DNA from: a virus
Virus record (IMG/VR): IMGVR_UViG_3300005095_000067
Location: 1-45,467 of that record
Length of the DNA: 45,467 nucleotides
Reading direction: 5' to 3' (one strand)
Both the position numbers and the translations under genes were made by a program. Positions within the stretch are counted from its first letter, which is position 1; each line of letters starts with the position of its first letter. Positions 22,912 to 33,199 of the stretch are shown one piece after another. The notes beneath the pieces were generated by a model, which searched no databases, was not told the origin of the DNA, and was given only the letters and a program-made list of their open reading frames with translations.

Positions 22912-23060
22912 TACAATTACCTGATAATATAGATGATGATATGCGTCTATTACTCACAGAGTTAAGCAAGCGTATAGATGAGTTAGAGGCTGATAATAAA
23001 CAGCTATATACTAGAGTACAAGAGTTAGAGGCTAAAATAGAAAAACAAGTTAATAAATAA
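22908..23060 (+). CDS. 50-residue coiled-coil protein
   Basis: A small gene starting by ATGA overlap with the nozzle gene and ending TAA at 23058-23060. The product has a Leu heptad through most of its length (LLLTELSKRIDELEADNKQL then YTRVQELEAKIEKQ), so it should be a trimeric or dimeric coiled coil. It is probably a small virion or assembly factor. A promoter follows directly. Confidence 0.55.
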   Translation: MIQLPDNIDDDMRLLLTELSKRIDELEADNKQLYTRVQELEAKIEKQVNK

Positions 23061-23071
23061 TTTAATTTTAT

Positions 23072-23093
23072 TTTAAGCTTATTTAGATATAAT
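23072..23093 (+). promoter_or_regulatory. Promoter for the ejection-protein and portal genes
   Basis: TTTAAG at 23072 and TATAAT at 23088-23093 are 16 nt apart, with TTTAAGCTTATTTAGATATAAT reproducing the first left-arm promoter's core. It would transcribe 23114-31780 separately from the upstream late genes. Confidence 0.65.
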
Positions 23094-23113
23094 GATATAT
23101 TAAGGAGATAGTG

Positions 23114-23758
23114 ATGGGTTTATTTTCTGCTATTGGAGCAGCTGGCGGAGCTTTATTTGGTGGTGTAGGAGCTAGTGTAGGTGGCGCTTTAGGTGGTATG
23201 ATAGATGGTAGCCTAAGTAAGCGTGAGTCTACAGAAATGGATGATTATACTGCATATAAAATACAACAAGAAAAAGAATGGGATGCTATGTATGGGCCTA
23301 TAGAGAAAAATCTTGTGTCTTATTATGAACACTTAAACGCTAACTCTTATGTAGCTAAAGGCAATGATATATTAGAACAGCAATATAAAGGCTCTATGGA
23401 TAGAGTAAACAAAGAACTTGCCGCGAGAGGGCTTGACACTAAAGGCGGAGTATCAACTAGTATTATGGCAGATAGTTTAAATATGTTAGCTAAATCTAAG
23501 TCAGAATTGCAATTACAAGCTGATGACTATGTAGCACAACAGCAGCAACAATTTTATGCTAGTATGAAATCAGGTAAGCCAGACACTAGTAAGCTAGTTA
23601 GCGCTAATCAAGAAATGAATGCTAAATATGAAGAGTACGATGATAAGATGCTAAGCGCTGGTATAGCTTCTGGAGTAAAACTAGGTACTGATATATTTAA
23701 TGGGGCTGTTGACGCAGGTATGATAGATGCTGATAAAATTAAGATAGGTGGTGCGTAA
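23114..23758 (+). CDS. Candidate ejection (internal virion) protein 1
   Basis: A 214-residue protein. ATG 23114 is chosen because AAGGAG at 23102-23107 fits it better than GTG 23111. The N-terminal 35 residues are a Gly/Ala-rich hydrophobic stretch (SAIGAAGGALFGGVGASVGG) that could insert into a membrane, followed by a helical Gln/Glu/Lys-rich region. Podoviral ejection proteins, which leave the capsid with the DNA and form a channel, often look like this. It overlaps the next gene by ATG within TAATG. Confidence 0.6.
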   Translation: MGLFSAIGAAGGALFGGVGASVGGALGGMIDGSLSKRESTEMDDYTAYKIQQEKEWDAMYGPIEKNLVSYYEHLNANSYVAKGNDILEQQYKGSMDRVNKELAARGLDTKGGVSTSIMADSLNMLAKSKSELQLQADDYVAQQQQQFYASMKSGKPDTSKLVSANQEMNAKYEEYDDKMLSAGIASGVKLGTDIFNGAVDAGMIDADKIKIGGA

Positions 23759-25320
23759 TGAATATGAGTGCAATTACTATTGGCGTAAATAATGGTATGG
23801 ATATGGTACGCCAAAGACAAGATCGTGAGCAAAAACTGCGTCAAGAGCAAGAACAACACCAAGCTAATATGGCTATAAATAAACAACAGCAATCTATGAA
23901 TGACTTAAAAATTCAACAGATGGAGCAAACTATAGACCAGACAAATAAAGCTATATTTAGAAAAGATACAGATGAAGCTTTAGATACTTGGTCTAAATAC
24001 GGTGACGCAACACTAGTTAAAAATCTAAAAGATAATAGTCAGTTTAAAAAGTTATTTGGCGATATTGCAGACATAAAAACTGTGTCAGAACTTAACGAAT
24101 TTGATGGCTTAGAAGACCAGCTACTATTAGAGAATGGTGTACCTGCTAATGAAATATCTAAGTTAACGCTTGATGAAAAGAAAGAAATTCTTAAAGCACA
24201 AGGTGATCACTTATTAGTTATGACTAGGGCTGATGGTAGTAAAATAACTACTAATTTAGAGGAGCTAACAGCGGCTACTGGAAGGCTTAATAGAGCAGAT
24301 AAGAAAAGAAAAGAAGAGTATACTAAAGCAATAGTATCTGGTAGGCTCGGTGGAGGACTAGTATTAGCTAAAATAAATGGCGACGATAAAACAGCTAAAG
24401 CGTTTGAAGAGGCAATAGCAGCTACAAAAACCAGTAAAACTAGTAGAGCAGATAGACCTACATCAGCTATGAAAAACGCAGAAGCCTTAGGCTATAAACC
24501 TGGTAGTGAAGAGTATAAAGAGTATATAAAAGATCAGACTACACCAGCTGAGGTTCGTAATAGAAATGCTAGAGCTGAGGTTATAGACAAAGCTCCGGAA
24601 CTTGCTAAAGAAATTGAGGTTGGCACATTATCGCCTACTAGTAAGTTAGTAGCTCCGGCTAAAGAGATAGAGACTAGAGTTATTAGTAAGAGTGAGCCTT
24701 TAAAAGCAATAGTTAAAGAGTATAGTGGTACCGTCGATGCTATGTATGGGTATGGTAGAGTAGTAGATTTGGCTGCTAAGCATAAGCTAACTAAAAATGC
24801 TATTACTAATATATCAGATAGAGTTGATGCTATGAGTAATAAAAAAGCTGGTTATGTTAGTGATATATGGGCAAATATGGATGATGCTAAAGAGTTTGAA
24901 AAATCTATACAAGATGATAAGTTATTACGTCGTATGGCAGATAAAGAACTTAAGCTTGCTACTGTTGCTTTAATTAAATCCATGTCTGGTTTAGCAGTAA
25001 CTGACGAAGAGAAAAAGATGTATATGAATTTAGCTGGTGCTGATAATATGTCTTCTATGGAAGAGGCAATGCTTGCAGCTATGACTTTTATATCTAGTAA
25101 AAGAGGCTTGCTTACTAAGCAACTAGATAGGCTGGCAGATGAAGCTCCTATACATGCTGCTATATATAGAAAGCAAATAAATGATACTTTAGGTTCGTTT
25201 GTGCATAAAGGTAGTAAACCTAGTAAAACTGATGAGAGAAAACAAATACAAGCTAGAAACAGAGAAGTAGAAAAGATATCAAACAATATATTTAAGACTG
25301 CAGTGGAGAACTTTAAATAA
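23758..25320 (+). CDS. Candidate ejection (internal virion) protein 2
   Basis: A 520-residue, almost wholly helical, highly charged protein. Residues 15-70 are Gln/Arg-rich coiled coil (RQRQDREQKLRQEQEQHQAN), and the rest is Lys/Glu/Ala-rich with no membrane segment. Position between ejection protein 1 and the portal, plus composition, suggest a second internal virion protein. No enzymatic motif seen. Ends in TAATG overlap with the portal gene. Confidence 0.55.
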   Translation: MNMSAITIGVNNGMDMVRQRQDREQKLRQEQEQHQANMAINKQQQSMNDLKIQQMEQTIDQTNKAIFRKDTDEALDTWSKYGDATLVKNLKDNSQFKKLFGDIADIKTVSELNEFDGLEDQLLLENGVPANEISKLTLDEKKEILKAQGDHLLVMTRADGSKITTNLEELTAATGRLNRADKKRKEEYTKAIVSGRLGGGLVLAKINGDDKTAKAFEEAIAATKTSKTSRADRPTSAMKNAEALGYKPGSEEYKEYIKDQTTPAEVRNRNARAEVIDKAPELAKEIEVGTLSPTSKLVAPAKEIETRVISKSEPLKAIVKEYSGTVDAMYGYGRVVDLAAKHKLTKNAITNISDRVDAMSNKKAGYVSDIWANMDDAKEFEKSIQDDKLLRRMADKELKLATVALIKSMSGLAVTDEEKKMYMNLAGADNMSSMEEAMLAAMTFISSKRGLLTKQLDRLADEAPIHAAIYRKQINDTLGSFVHKGSKPSKTDERKQIQARNREVEKISNNIFKTAVENFK

Positions 25321-27215
25321 TGAGCAATTACATAGATAAACCACAACCGCAAACTAAGTTATTAGAAACAGCACAGTCATGGTTTCAGCAGGCTGCTGAT
25401 GCTTGGGAAGCTTCACATAATGAGGCAGAACTAGTATTAAGGCTATATGATGATAATCAGTATACAGAAGAGCAAATTATGGAGCTACGCGAGGAAGGCC
25501 GTCCTATTGAAACTTATAATGTTATTAAAAAGTATACAAGAAACCTAGTAGGATATCTTAGTACTGTAGTAACAGATATAAATATAAAGCCTACTAGTTA
25601 CAATAGTATTGAGCAAGCTAAAGTGCGTGATAGTACTGTACAGTATATATTACGTAGAAATAACTGGGAAAGTATGCAGGACGATATAGTATCAAGATCT
25701 GCATTAACTGGTTTACTAGCTATTAAGTATACACCTAAAGATACTGGTAAGCTAGATGTAGCAGGTCGTAAAATTATAGATATAGATTTAAATTTAATCG
25801 ATAGTCGTCGTATACTACCAGACCCACTAGATAATACTTATGGCTATACTAATAGTAGATATACACACGAGTGGAAATGGTTACCTGAAGAGGAAATGTA
25901 TAGGCTATTTGGTAAGCGTAAAGTGCGTAAATTATTAGCTAACGGCGATATAAATATAGATATGCCACTAGCTAACTTCGAGTATAACTATATTGGTTTA
26001 GATGATGGTAAGTTTAAGCGACATAATCACTATTTAGTAGTACGAACTGTTATGTGGCATAAAGGTAAACACTATGACTTATATTGGTGTGGTAACCATG
26101 AACTACATAGGTCTGAAATAAACTATGAGCCTTATAGATGTATACGACTACATAAGGGTACAAAAGAGCCAGAATTTTACGGTGTATTTAGAGAAGTTAT
26201 AGGCTCACAACAAGCTATAAACCAAGCAGTATTGCAAATACAATTACTAGTTAATTCTGATAAAGTATTTGTTGACGAAAACGTAGTAGATAATATAGCT
26301 GAGTTTACTAGGTTATATAATAGAGTTAATGCTGTTATTGGGCTACCAGACTTAGAAGGTTATAGAATAGAGAACTTTAATAATGACATTATAAACCAAT
26401 ATCATATTATAGACTCAGCTATACAAAGAATACAAGCATTGCTAGGTATAAATGATAGTTTTCTTGGCTTAGCTGCTGCTTCAGATAGCGGTAGAAAAGT
26501 ACAATTACAACAAAATAGTTCAGTTGTAGCTCTAAGATATTTTACTAAACATATTGAGCATATTTATAGAGCTATAGGTGAAGACCTAGTTAAATTATCT
26601 CGCCAATATATGACTGCTCATAGAATTATGAGACTACAAACAGACATGGGTAAAGATACTTGGGTAGAGATAAATAAACCATTTTATATGCCTAGGCCTC
26701 AACTTGATTATAAAAATAGAATAGTGTATGACATAGTAACATCTCCTGAGATAGATAAGGATAAAGATTTTGTGCTAGACGCAGATGGTAACATAGTACA
26801 TAATGTTGTTAATGAGCCTGACACTGATATAACAACTGAAATAGATGTGGATATAGAAGTAAAAACTAGTGCTTATGGTGAAACTGAAGAGGTACAGAGA
26901 GTAGTATTAGAGTCTATGATGAATGGTAACCCTGGAGTTATGCTACAACAATTTAGCCCTGCTAGATACGCTAAACTTATAGAGATATATGTTAAATCTC
27001 TTAAATCTGAGTATAGCCCAGAGTTAGTAGAATTATTCCAAGGTGTACAAGAAGACTTAGGTGGTGTACCTGATAGAGACCCTAGAGATACAGATGTAGG
27101 GCAAGGTCAAGGTTTACAACAAGGTAATATATCAGCCAATACTGGTGCTCTTACTCAAGCTATGGGTATAAATAACAATCTAGCCCCTTCTGGGTATAAT
27201 GCTAAGAAAGGTTAA
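25320..27215 (+). CDS. Portal protein (P22-like)
   Basis: A 631-residue protein forming the dodecameric DNA channel at one capsid vertex. The start follows the P22-type portal pattern: a helix, then LRLYDDNQYTEEQIMELREE, RPIETYNVIKKYTRNLVGYL and KPTS, and later FYGVFREVIGSQQAINQAVL and the helical hairpin with GINDSFLGLAAASDSGRKVQ. Length is within the 550-750 range of podoviral portals. Unusually it is not next to the terminase or capsid gene but about 19 kb away, among ejection proteins. Confidence 0.88.
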   Translation: MSNYIDKPQPQTKLLETAQSWFQQAADAWEASHNEAELVLRLYDDNQYTEEQIMELREEGRPIETYNVIKKYTRNLVGYLSTVVTDINIKPTSYNSIEQAKVRDSTVQYILRRNNWESMQDDIVSRSALTGLLAIKYTPKDTGKLDVAGRKIIDIDLNLIDSRRILPDPLDNTYGYTNSRYTHEWKWLPEEEMYRLFGKRKVRKLLANGDINIDMPLANFEYNYIGLDDGKFKRHNHYLVVRTVMWHKGKHYDLYWCGNHELHRSEINYEPYRCIRLHKGTKEPEFYGVFREVIGSQQAINQAVLQIQLLVNSDKVFVDENVVDNIAEFTRLYNRVNAVIGLPDLEGYRIENFNNDIINQYHIIDSAIQRIQALLGINDSFLGLAAASDSGRKVQLQQNSSVVALRYFTKHIEHIYRAIGEDLVKLSRQYMTAHRIMRLQTDMGKDTWVEINKPFYMPRPQLDYKNRIVYDIVTSPEIDKDKDFVLDADGNIVHNVVNEPDTDITTEIDVDIEVKTSAYGETEEVQRVVLESMMNGNPGVMLQQFSPARYAKLIEIYVKSLKSEYSPELVELFQGVQEDLGGVPDRDPRDTDVGQGQGLQQGNISANTGALTQAMGINNNLAPSGYNAKKG

Positions 27216-27217
27216 CA

Positions 27218-30200
27218 GTGAACGAAAATATACAACCAGACGAAACTTTACAAGAATATAATGACAGAGTAGCTGTTACTACTGACTATGGATTTGGTGA
27301 TGCTGTAGATATAAATAGTAAAGGTCAACCACTAGATACAGATTATAACCATAGTATTATGGCTGAAAATGGTAGCGAATACACGCAGCCAGAGTATAGC
27401 ACGCCCGATGAACAAGTAGACTATAAGCAACAAGCTATAGAGCTTATGGCAGCTGGTTATGATAAAGTAGGAGCTAAAGAATATGCTAATACTGTTAATA
27501 TAATGCGACAGCAGGCGTTAGAAAGTGACGATCCAATAGTAATAGATACTTTTGATACTTTATTTCATGAGTCTAATAAGATAGTCAAAACAAAACTAAG
27601 GTCTGAGTATAAAGCTAAGAAAGCACAAGCTAGAGAGAATGGTACATTAGGAGATCTTGCACAAGAGTATAGAGATAATCTACGCAGATTAAGTGGTGTT
27701 GTGCCTGCTACAAGAGTTGATGATGAAGTGCGTAGACAACTTGGCGGTTGGGCTTTTGATATAGTAGAGTCTTTAGGTGAATTTATATACAATAAAACTG
27801 CAGACACTATAGATGGTGGTAATAGAACAGAAAAAGCAGGCTTAGAAAAACGATATAAAGCTAGACAAATGACAGACCAGGTCACTAAACAACACCCAGT
27901 AGCTACTATAGATATGTCAACTGTTAAAGGGTTATTTACAGATGAAGATTTGCACGGCTGGGATATGCCTATAGTAGTAGATGGAGTATTTGTAGGCTCT
28001 ATGCTAGGTATGGGTGGTGTTGGTAAAGTAGCTGAGGTAGGAAGTTGGTATACTAGAGGTGCTATGACAGCTGCCGGCTTAGGAGCTAAAACAGGTAAGA
28101 TAGCTACAGCCACTAATACATTTAGTAAGTTAACACACAAAATAACTACTGCTAGTAATTTACGTCCATTAGGTATATCAGCTAACGCTTTAGGTGGCGC
28201 AGCTTTTGCTATAGATAGTGGAGCTACTGACTTCAATGATATAATTAAAGGTGCTACTATAGGAGTTGTATTACCTAGTACTATAGAAGGTGCCGGTAAA
28301 GTAGTAGGCAAAGCAGGTAAAGCTATAACTACTCCTATAGATGAAAAGGTAGTATTAAAAGCAGAGAAGCTATCAGGCGATACAGCTGAGAACATAAACA
28401 AAAAGTATATAAAATATTTAAAAAATACTGGGGACTATGAAAATCCTACTATAAGCGATGGTGAGTCTCCTTCAGAGTTTGTAGCTAGAAAAAAGAAGTA
28501 TGAGCGAGATGTTATAAATAAAATGTCTACTGCAGATAAGTTAGCAGTACTACGTAAAAACTATGATTCAGTATCAAATCCTGTATTTGCATCTGAAGTA
28601 GGACATGCTGAAGGCCAAGCTAAATCACAAGCTAAGTCTCAAGAGCAGTTTGCAGCAATAACTAGAGAACTATTTGATGTAGAGTTTACAGAAGACGCAG
28701 GTCCAGCATCAATAAAAGGTGCTATTAGTAAACAAGTGCAAGCATTAAAAGATAGTATGGCCGGTGCTATACAAACGGCTAAAAAGTCATTGGATGACTA
28801 TAGTGCAGGTTTTAAAAAGTCATACGAAAAAACTAAAATTGATGAGCCTATAAATATAGATGATATACTAGATGACCATATAGATAGTATGCCAGATAAG
28901 TTGTTTGATGACATAACTAGTATGGGTATAGATAAGCCAGACCTTGAGACTGTAGCTGATGTAAAAGAATTGTATGATATAGTACAAGGTAAAGATATAG
29001 TAGATAGCAATGGTAACCTATTAGATGACTATTTACAAAGTATTATAGAAGAGAGTATAGAACCTACTGGTATACATAGATTTATGCAATATACTGATAT
29101 ACAAAAATTGCATGACTGGCTTAACGACACTAAAGGTATATCTTATATGTTTAGACATGATGTAACAGATAAACAAATAGCAAACAATTTACTTAAGATA
29201 ATGCAAACAGATAGCTATGCTCCTATTACTAAAGTATTAGAACCAGAGCATATTAAACAACTAGAGAAAGTAGCGCTAGGTTCGTTATTCTTAAAAGATG
29301 GTATACTTACTGAGCGTGGTAGAATTAACTTTTGGTCATTGCTAAGAGATGCTAGAAGTATAAGGGCTGTCTCTAAAGATATGGTTGCGGTAAAAGAACT
29401 TATGAGAGTATACGCAGAGAATGTAGGTTCTAGTAGAGTAAATCCTGCTAAAGGAGCTAAAGGTATAGAGTTAGGTACTAAAGGTAGAGATGATGTGCTG
29501 AGTGAATTTAGAGCTCGTGGTATAGGTCAAGTAATAGCTATGCTACATCAGTATTTACCTACTGAAGATGGTAGAAGTACTTATATTTATAGACATGCAG
29601 TTAAACTTATAGAGGGTGAAACTGTGCCTAATACAGACAATATACTAGAGGCTAGACTAAATGGTTTGCTTGCTCGTAGTCTTATAGATAACAATACTCA
29701 ACTGCGTAGACAAGGTATATCGCCAGCAACTAGTAGTGCAGAGCTAGCAGACCTTACAGGTTCAAATGCAGATAGTAAACTATATAATTTACAATACGGT
29801 GATAATAAAGTGTTATCTCATACAGATGATACTAGCTCTGTTATGACAAGCCGTAAACATGACAGTAATGGTAAAGCTTACTTATCGTGGTTTAATAATG
29901 ATATGCATGTTATGAAGCTAAATAGTAAAGTAAACAAAGACTTTGAAAGTGGTACTAGTGTATTAGATGTTATTAATTCTGAGTCTCTTAAGCAAGCGTA
30001 TCCGGAGTTAGGTGACTATGTTGTTATAAAAGGTAAAGGTACAGATGTAGATCATTTTGGTAAGGTTATAACTATAGACGAGAATAGTAAAACAATAGTA
30101 AATGATTTATTACACGAGATACAACATGCTATGAACCATGTAGATGATCTTATATTTGTAGGTAGTAACCCTATTAAACATATAAACGCAGTTAAATCTA

Positions 30201-31780
30201 TATTACCAGAATTTACTGATACATATATAAAAACTACTGTTATATCGGATCCTAAATATTCAGTAGAAGTAGCTAGTGCTATGTTTGAAAAGCAGTCTCC
30301 TAATGCAGATTGGCATAGTTTAGATCATAGTATGAAAATTGGTTTTGTAGGTCAATTACCTATTATACAATACTATAAGAACCCAGGTGAACGCTTGTCA
30401 AGACTAGTAGAAAACAACATTATAACTGAAGCTACTAGTACTGAACTTGCTGATGCTTACGCTCAAACAGCACATACATATGTAAATGATATAATAGCTA
30501 GAATAGATAACGATATACTGCCAGAAGGTAATATAGATAGGCTTAGTGCTATTGTTGAGCAGGCTAAGAAAGCTGATATAGCTGAGCAACAAAGCATAGC
30601 TAAAGACTATAAAGTAGAGTATAATCCAGACTATAATAGCAGACAGTTTGATATAGCTAATCAAGCGCTAAAGAAGCTTATAGACGACGGTAAAGATTTC
30701 GCAATGACTCCAGACGCTATTAAAAAGTATTTGCGAGGACATGGTGTTACTGATGTGCATATGGAAGATGCCGGTATAAATAAACTTATAGGTAATAATA
30801 AAATAACCCCTAGTAACTTACTTGGTAAATTAGAAGGCAATGCTGTAGGTATTGAGTATAATATAAAGCGTGAGTATGAGTATTTATTTTATGATAATGA
30901 GTATACTTTAGCTACACATAATGCAGATGGTAAACCTATATGGCCTAAAAGCTTAGAGCCTAAATCTATAGACAACTATACTTATAAAGATATAGTATTG
31001 CTAGGAGATAAACCTACTGGTGAGAGTACACACTTTGAAGGTGAAGAGAATTATAAATCTCATGTTATACTGCAAGATGCTACGCTAGTTAACGGCGAAA
31101 CTACAACTCATATACTAGAGATACAAAATGACTTAGAGAGTATAAAAGGTATACCAGATAAAGAGTATAGTAAATACAATAATTTACGCGATACATTTAA
31201 TAATATTGTAAATGAACTTAGTGAATTACAGCAAATCCAGCCTTCTGATGCTTTGAAATATAATGACTGGGCCGACTCAGTTGATAAGTTAGAAGAAAGC
31301 TTAGGCTTTGTACAAAGCGAATTAAATAGTATTCCTAATGTAAATAACGAAATACTTAGTAAGAGCGTACAAGAGTTAGAGCCTTTACCTAAGCAATTAC
31401 AAGAGTCAGAAATTAAAAATGCTAGCCATATAACAGACACTAATGCGTTTATAAGAGAAGGCTTTAATGTTGCTTTAGAGAATGCAAAGATGTCAGGTAG
31501 TAAAACAGTTTCATGGCCTGTAGCAGATGTACTAGTAGATAGGTACTATAGTGCTTACTTAGACTCTAAAACATACGCTAATAATAAGAAGTTGTATAAG
31601 CGCATATATGATACACAAATGGTTAAAACTGCTAAGAAATATGCCAGAGCACATGGCTTAAAAATGCCATATAAGGTTGGCGATGTATGGGTTCTTGACA
31701 TAGAGTCAACAGTAAAACGCACGTTAACACCTACTGAAAAAGAAGCTAAAAACAAAGCTCGTATGGATAGACTTTGGTAA
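27218..31780 (+). CDS. Giant polyvalent ejection protein with HExxH motif
   Basis: A 1520-residue protein starting at GTG 27218. Residues about 250-380 are Gly/Ala-rich with hydrophobic stretches, suited to membrane insertion. H966-E967...H970 in LLHEIQHAMNHVDD is a zinc-peptidase-type HExxH in the form seen in phage polyvalent proteins. H1298-Q1303 (HILEIQ) and the following SWPVADVLVDRYY, YDTQMVKTAKKYARAHG match a large polyvalent-protein-associated domain. These proteins travel with the DNA into the host. A metalloprotease activity on host or capsid proteins is inferred, not shown. Last gene of the late block. Confidence 0.7.
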   Translation: MNENIQPDETLQEYNDRVAVTTDYGFGDAVDINSKGQPLDTDYNHSIMAENGSEYTQPEYSTPDEQVDYKQQAIELMAAGYDKVGAKEYANTVNIMRQQALESDDPIVIDTFDTLFHESNKIVKTKLRSEYKAKKAQARENGTLGDLAQEYRDNLRRLSGVVPATRVDDEVRRQLGGWAFDIVESLGEFIYNKTADTIDGGNRTEKAGLEKRYKARQMTDQVTKQHPVATIDMSTVKGLFTDEDLHGWDMPIVVDGVFVGSMLGMGGVGKVAEVGSWYTRGAMTAAGLGAKTGKIATATNTFSKLTHKITTASNLRPLGISANALGGAAFAIDSGATDFNDIIKGATIGVVLPSTIEGAGKVVGKAGKAITTPIDEKVVLKAEKLSGDTAENINKKYIKYLKNTGDYENPTISDGESPSEFVARKKKYERDVINKMSTADKLAVLRKNYDSVSNPVFASEVGHAEGQAKSQAKSQEQFAAITRELFDVEFTEDAGPASIKGAISKQVQALKDSMAGAIQTAKKSLDDYSAGFKKSYEKTKIDEPINIDDILDDHIDSMPDKLFDDITSMGIDKPDLETVADVKELYDIVQGKDIVDSNGNLLDDYLQSIIEESIEPTGIHRFMQYTDIQKLHDWLNDTKGISYMFRHDVTDKQIANNLLKIMQTDSYAPITKVLEPEHIKQLEKVALGSLFLKDGILTERGRINFWSLLRDARSIRAVSKDMVAVKELMRVYAENVGSSRVNPAKGAKGIELGTKGRDDVLSEFRARGIGQVIAMLHQYLPTEDGRSTYIYRHAVKLIEGETVPNTDNILEARLNGLLARSLIDNNTQLRRQGISPATSSAELADLTGSNADSKLYNLQYGDNKVLSHTDDTSSVMTSRKHDSNGKAYLSWFNNDMHVMKLNSKVNKDFESGTSVLDVINSESLKQAYPELGDYVVIKGKGTDVDHFGKVITIDENSKTIVNDLLHEIQHAMNHVDDLIFVGSNPIKHINAVKSILPEFTDTYIKTTVISDPKYSVEVASAMFEKQSPNADWHSLDHSMKIGFVGQLPIIQYYKNPGERLSRLVENNIITEATSTELADAYAQTAHTYVNDIIARIDNDILPEGNIDRLSAIVEQAKKADIAEQQSIAKDYKVEYNPDYNSRQFDIANQALKKLIDDGKDFAMTPDAIKKYLRGHGVTDVHMEDAGINKLIGNNKITPSNLLGKLEGNAVGIEYNIKREYEYLFYDNEYTLATHNADGKPIWPKSLEPKSIDNYTYKDIVLLGDKPTGESTHFEGEENYKSHVILQDATLVNGETTTHILEIQNDLESIKGIPDKEYSKYNNLRDTFNNIVNELSELQQIQPSDALKYNDWADSVDKLEESLGFVQSELNSIPNVNNEILSKSVQELEPLPKQLQESEIKNASHITDTNAFIREGFNVALENAKMSGSKTVSWPVADVLVDRYYSAYLDSKTYANNKKLYKRIYDTQMVKTAKKYARAHGLKMPYKVGDVWVLDIESTVKRTLTPTEKEAKNKARMDRLW

Positions 31781-31802
31781 TCTTTATTATTAAATAAATA
31801 TA

Positions 31803-31906
31803 AAAGCCCATAATCGTCCATATTTGGATTTTATTTATGGGCCTTTATATTACCCCTAATTTTAATTTTTTGTTTAAATTTGGTATGAAAGACGGAACCA
31901 TATAAA
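31803..31906. repeat. Convergent operon-end element with hairpin
   Basis: 104 bp, matching 38485-38588 at 98 positions without gaps by eye. AAAGCCCATAAT pairs with ATTTATGGGCCTTT (one bulge) around an inner TCCATATTTGGA hairpin, and it ends AAAGACGGAACCATATAAA. It lies between the converging late and early transcripts, so it is likely a bidirectional terminator or transcript-end signal. Confidence 0.7.
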
Positions 31907-31918
31907 TTATATATGACT

Positions 31919-33199
31919 TTACAATAGCCCTTCTGGTCTTTCAAGCTCAGTTGTCTCATCATAGTGCACTGGAATATAGTATTTATCTGTATAGTTTGCT
32001 TTATTAATAGCTACAGTATCATATATTTGTTGTGAGATAGCTTTCTTAACTAATAGGTAATGCACTTCTATTTTATCTTCTCTGTGCAAGTCACACATTC
32101 TAGCTCTTCTTTGTATATACTTGGCTGTCCTGTAATCCATGCTTAGTATAATATGATATTTATATGCAGATAAGTTAACACCTTCAGCATTAGAAGTACC
32201 TTGTAATATTTTAGCCTTTTTAAAGCTCTCTTCTAGTAATACCTTTTCTGCTTGATAGTTATACATAATAACCATATCACTAGTATCCCCCCAAGTATCT
32301 TTTATATACTCATACTTAAATAGCATTTTACGTAAATATATCCATTGGTCATTACCACCATCATCTTGGTATTTAATAGCACTACCTTCTAATTGATGTA
32401 ATTTAGTTCTAACACTAGTAGCAGTATCGGCTTTTATTACTATATCACCAAATTTAAGCATTTTATTTCTAGTTAAACTATTTATTATCTGTTTGAATGT
32501 TTCCGGAGGCTCCACAAAATGTATAATATCATTGGGGTCATGCTCAAACCCAAGATCTTTACGGGTATAAGATATAAATCCATCTTTTATATCCTCCCAT
32601 ACCATATCTTCTTTAGTTTCTTTTCTTTCTATTACTACTCTACCAGCAAAATACTTAGTCTCTGGTATGCCATATACATTATACCAATCAAAGAAACTCT
32701 TATACTGTTTCCACGGTGACCAAGTAGACATTCTAAGTTGGTTATATAACATATAGTAACCTTGAGCATTAGGAGTCGCTGACATAAATATAACTAGTTT
32801 ATCCTTGCACAAGAACCTAGCTACCTTTTGCCTAGAACTGTCAGACTTCTTACGCTGTCCTTTCTTCTTAGTTCTAGTAGTACTACCAAAATTATGCGCT
32901 TCATCTACTATTACTAGTTGATAGTTAGTATCTGGTACATTATCTAAGCTATCCATTGAAAATACTCTATATTCTTTAGTTATAGGTAAATTAGCTAGGT
33001 GCTCTTCCCAACCAGGTATTGCTTTAGCTGGTGTTATAACTAGTACACTTTTTACTTTAGGTAAATCTTCGCATACTTTTATAGCAACACCAGTTTTACG
33101 CGTACGCTCTTCCATAGCAAAATAAACCCAATACTGTTTATAAAGTATATCTATGGCTTCTTTTGCTATATCTATTTGATGCTGGTCATAATTCCACAT
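31919..33199 (-). CDS. SF2 (SNF2/DEAH-like) helicase
   Basis: A 426-residue protein. ATG 33199 overlaps the deaminase stop as TAATG, which I prefer over ATG 33232. Motif I is MEERTRKTGVAIK, a variant of the ExRxGKT form used by phage SNF2-type helicases with Arg in place of the Gly. VIVDEAHN is motif II, FMSATP motif III, and KYIQRRARMCDL motif VI with the arginine finger. ATP-driven DNA translocation or remodelling is expected. It is the promoter-distal gene of the replication block. Confidence 0.8.
   Translation of the reverse strand: MWNYDQHQIDIAKEAIDILYKQYWVYFAMEERTRKTGVAIKVCEDLPKVKSVLVITPAKAIPGWEEHLANLPITKEYRVFSMDSLDNVPDTNYQLVIVDEAHNFGSTTRTKKKGQRKKSDSSRQKVARFLCKDKLVIFMSATPNAQGYYMLYNQLRMSTWSPWKQYKSFFDWYNVYGIPETKYFAGRVVIERKETKEDMVWEDIKDGFISYTRKDLGFEHDPNDIIHFVEPPETFKQIINSLTRNKMLKFGDIVIKADTATSVRTKLHQLEGSAIKYQDDGGNDQWIYLRKMLFKYEYIKDTWGDTSDMVIMYNYQAEKVLLEESFKKAKILQGTSNAEGVNLSAYKYHIILSMDYRTAKYIQRRARMCDLHREDKIEVHYLLVKKAISQQIYDTVAINKANYTDKYYIPVHYDETTELERPEGLL

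Noticed and set aside
24852-25352. 166-residue leftward open frame
   Set aside because: Antiparallel shadow of the ejection-protein-2 gene; Ser/Leu/Ile-rich with no start signal.
27565-28401. 278-residue leftward open frame
   Set aside because: It lies wholly inside the 1520-residue gene, is a low-complexity Leu/Ala/Pro/Ser translation of the reverse strand, and has no ribosome-binding site.
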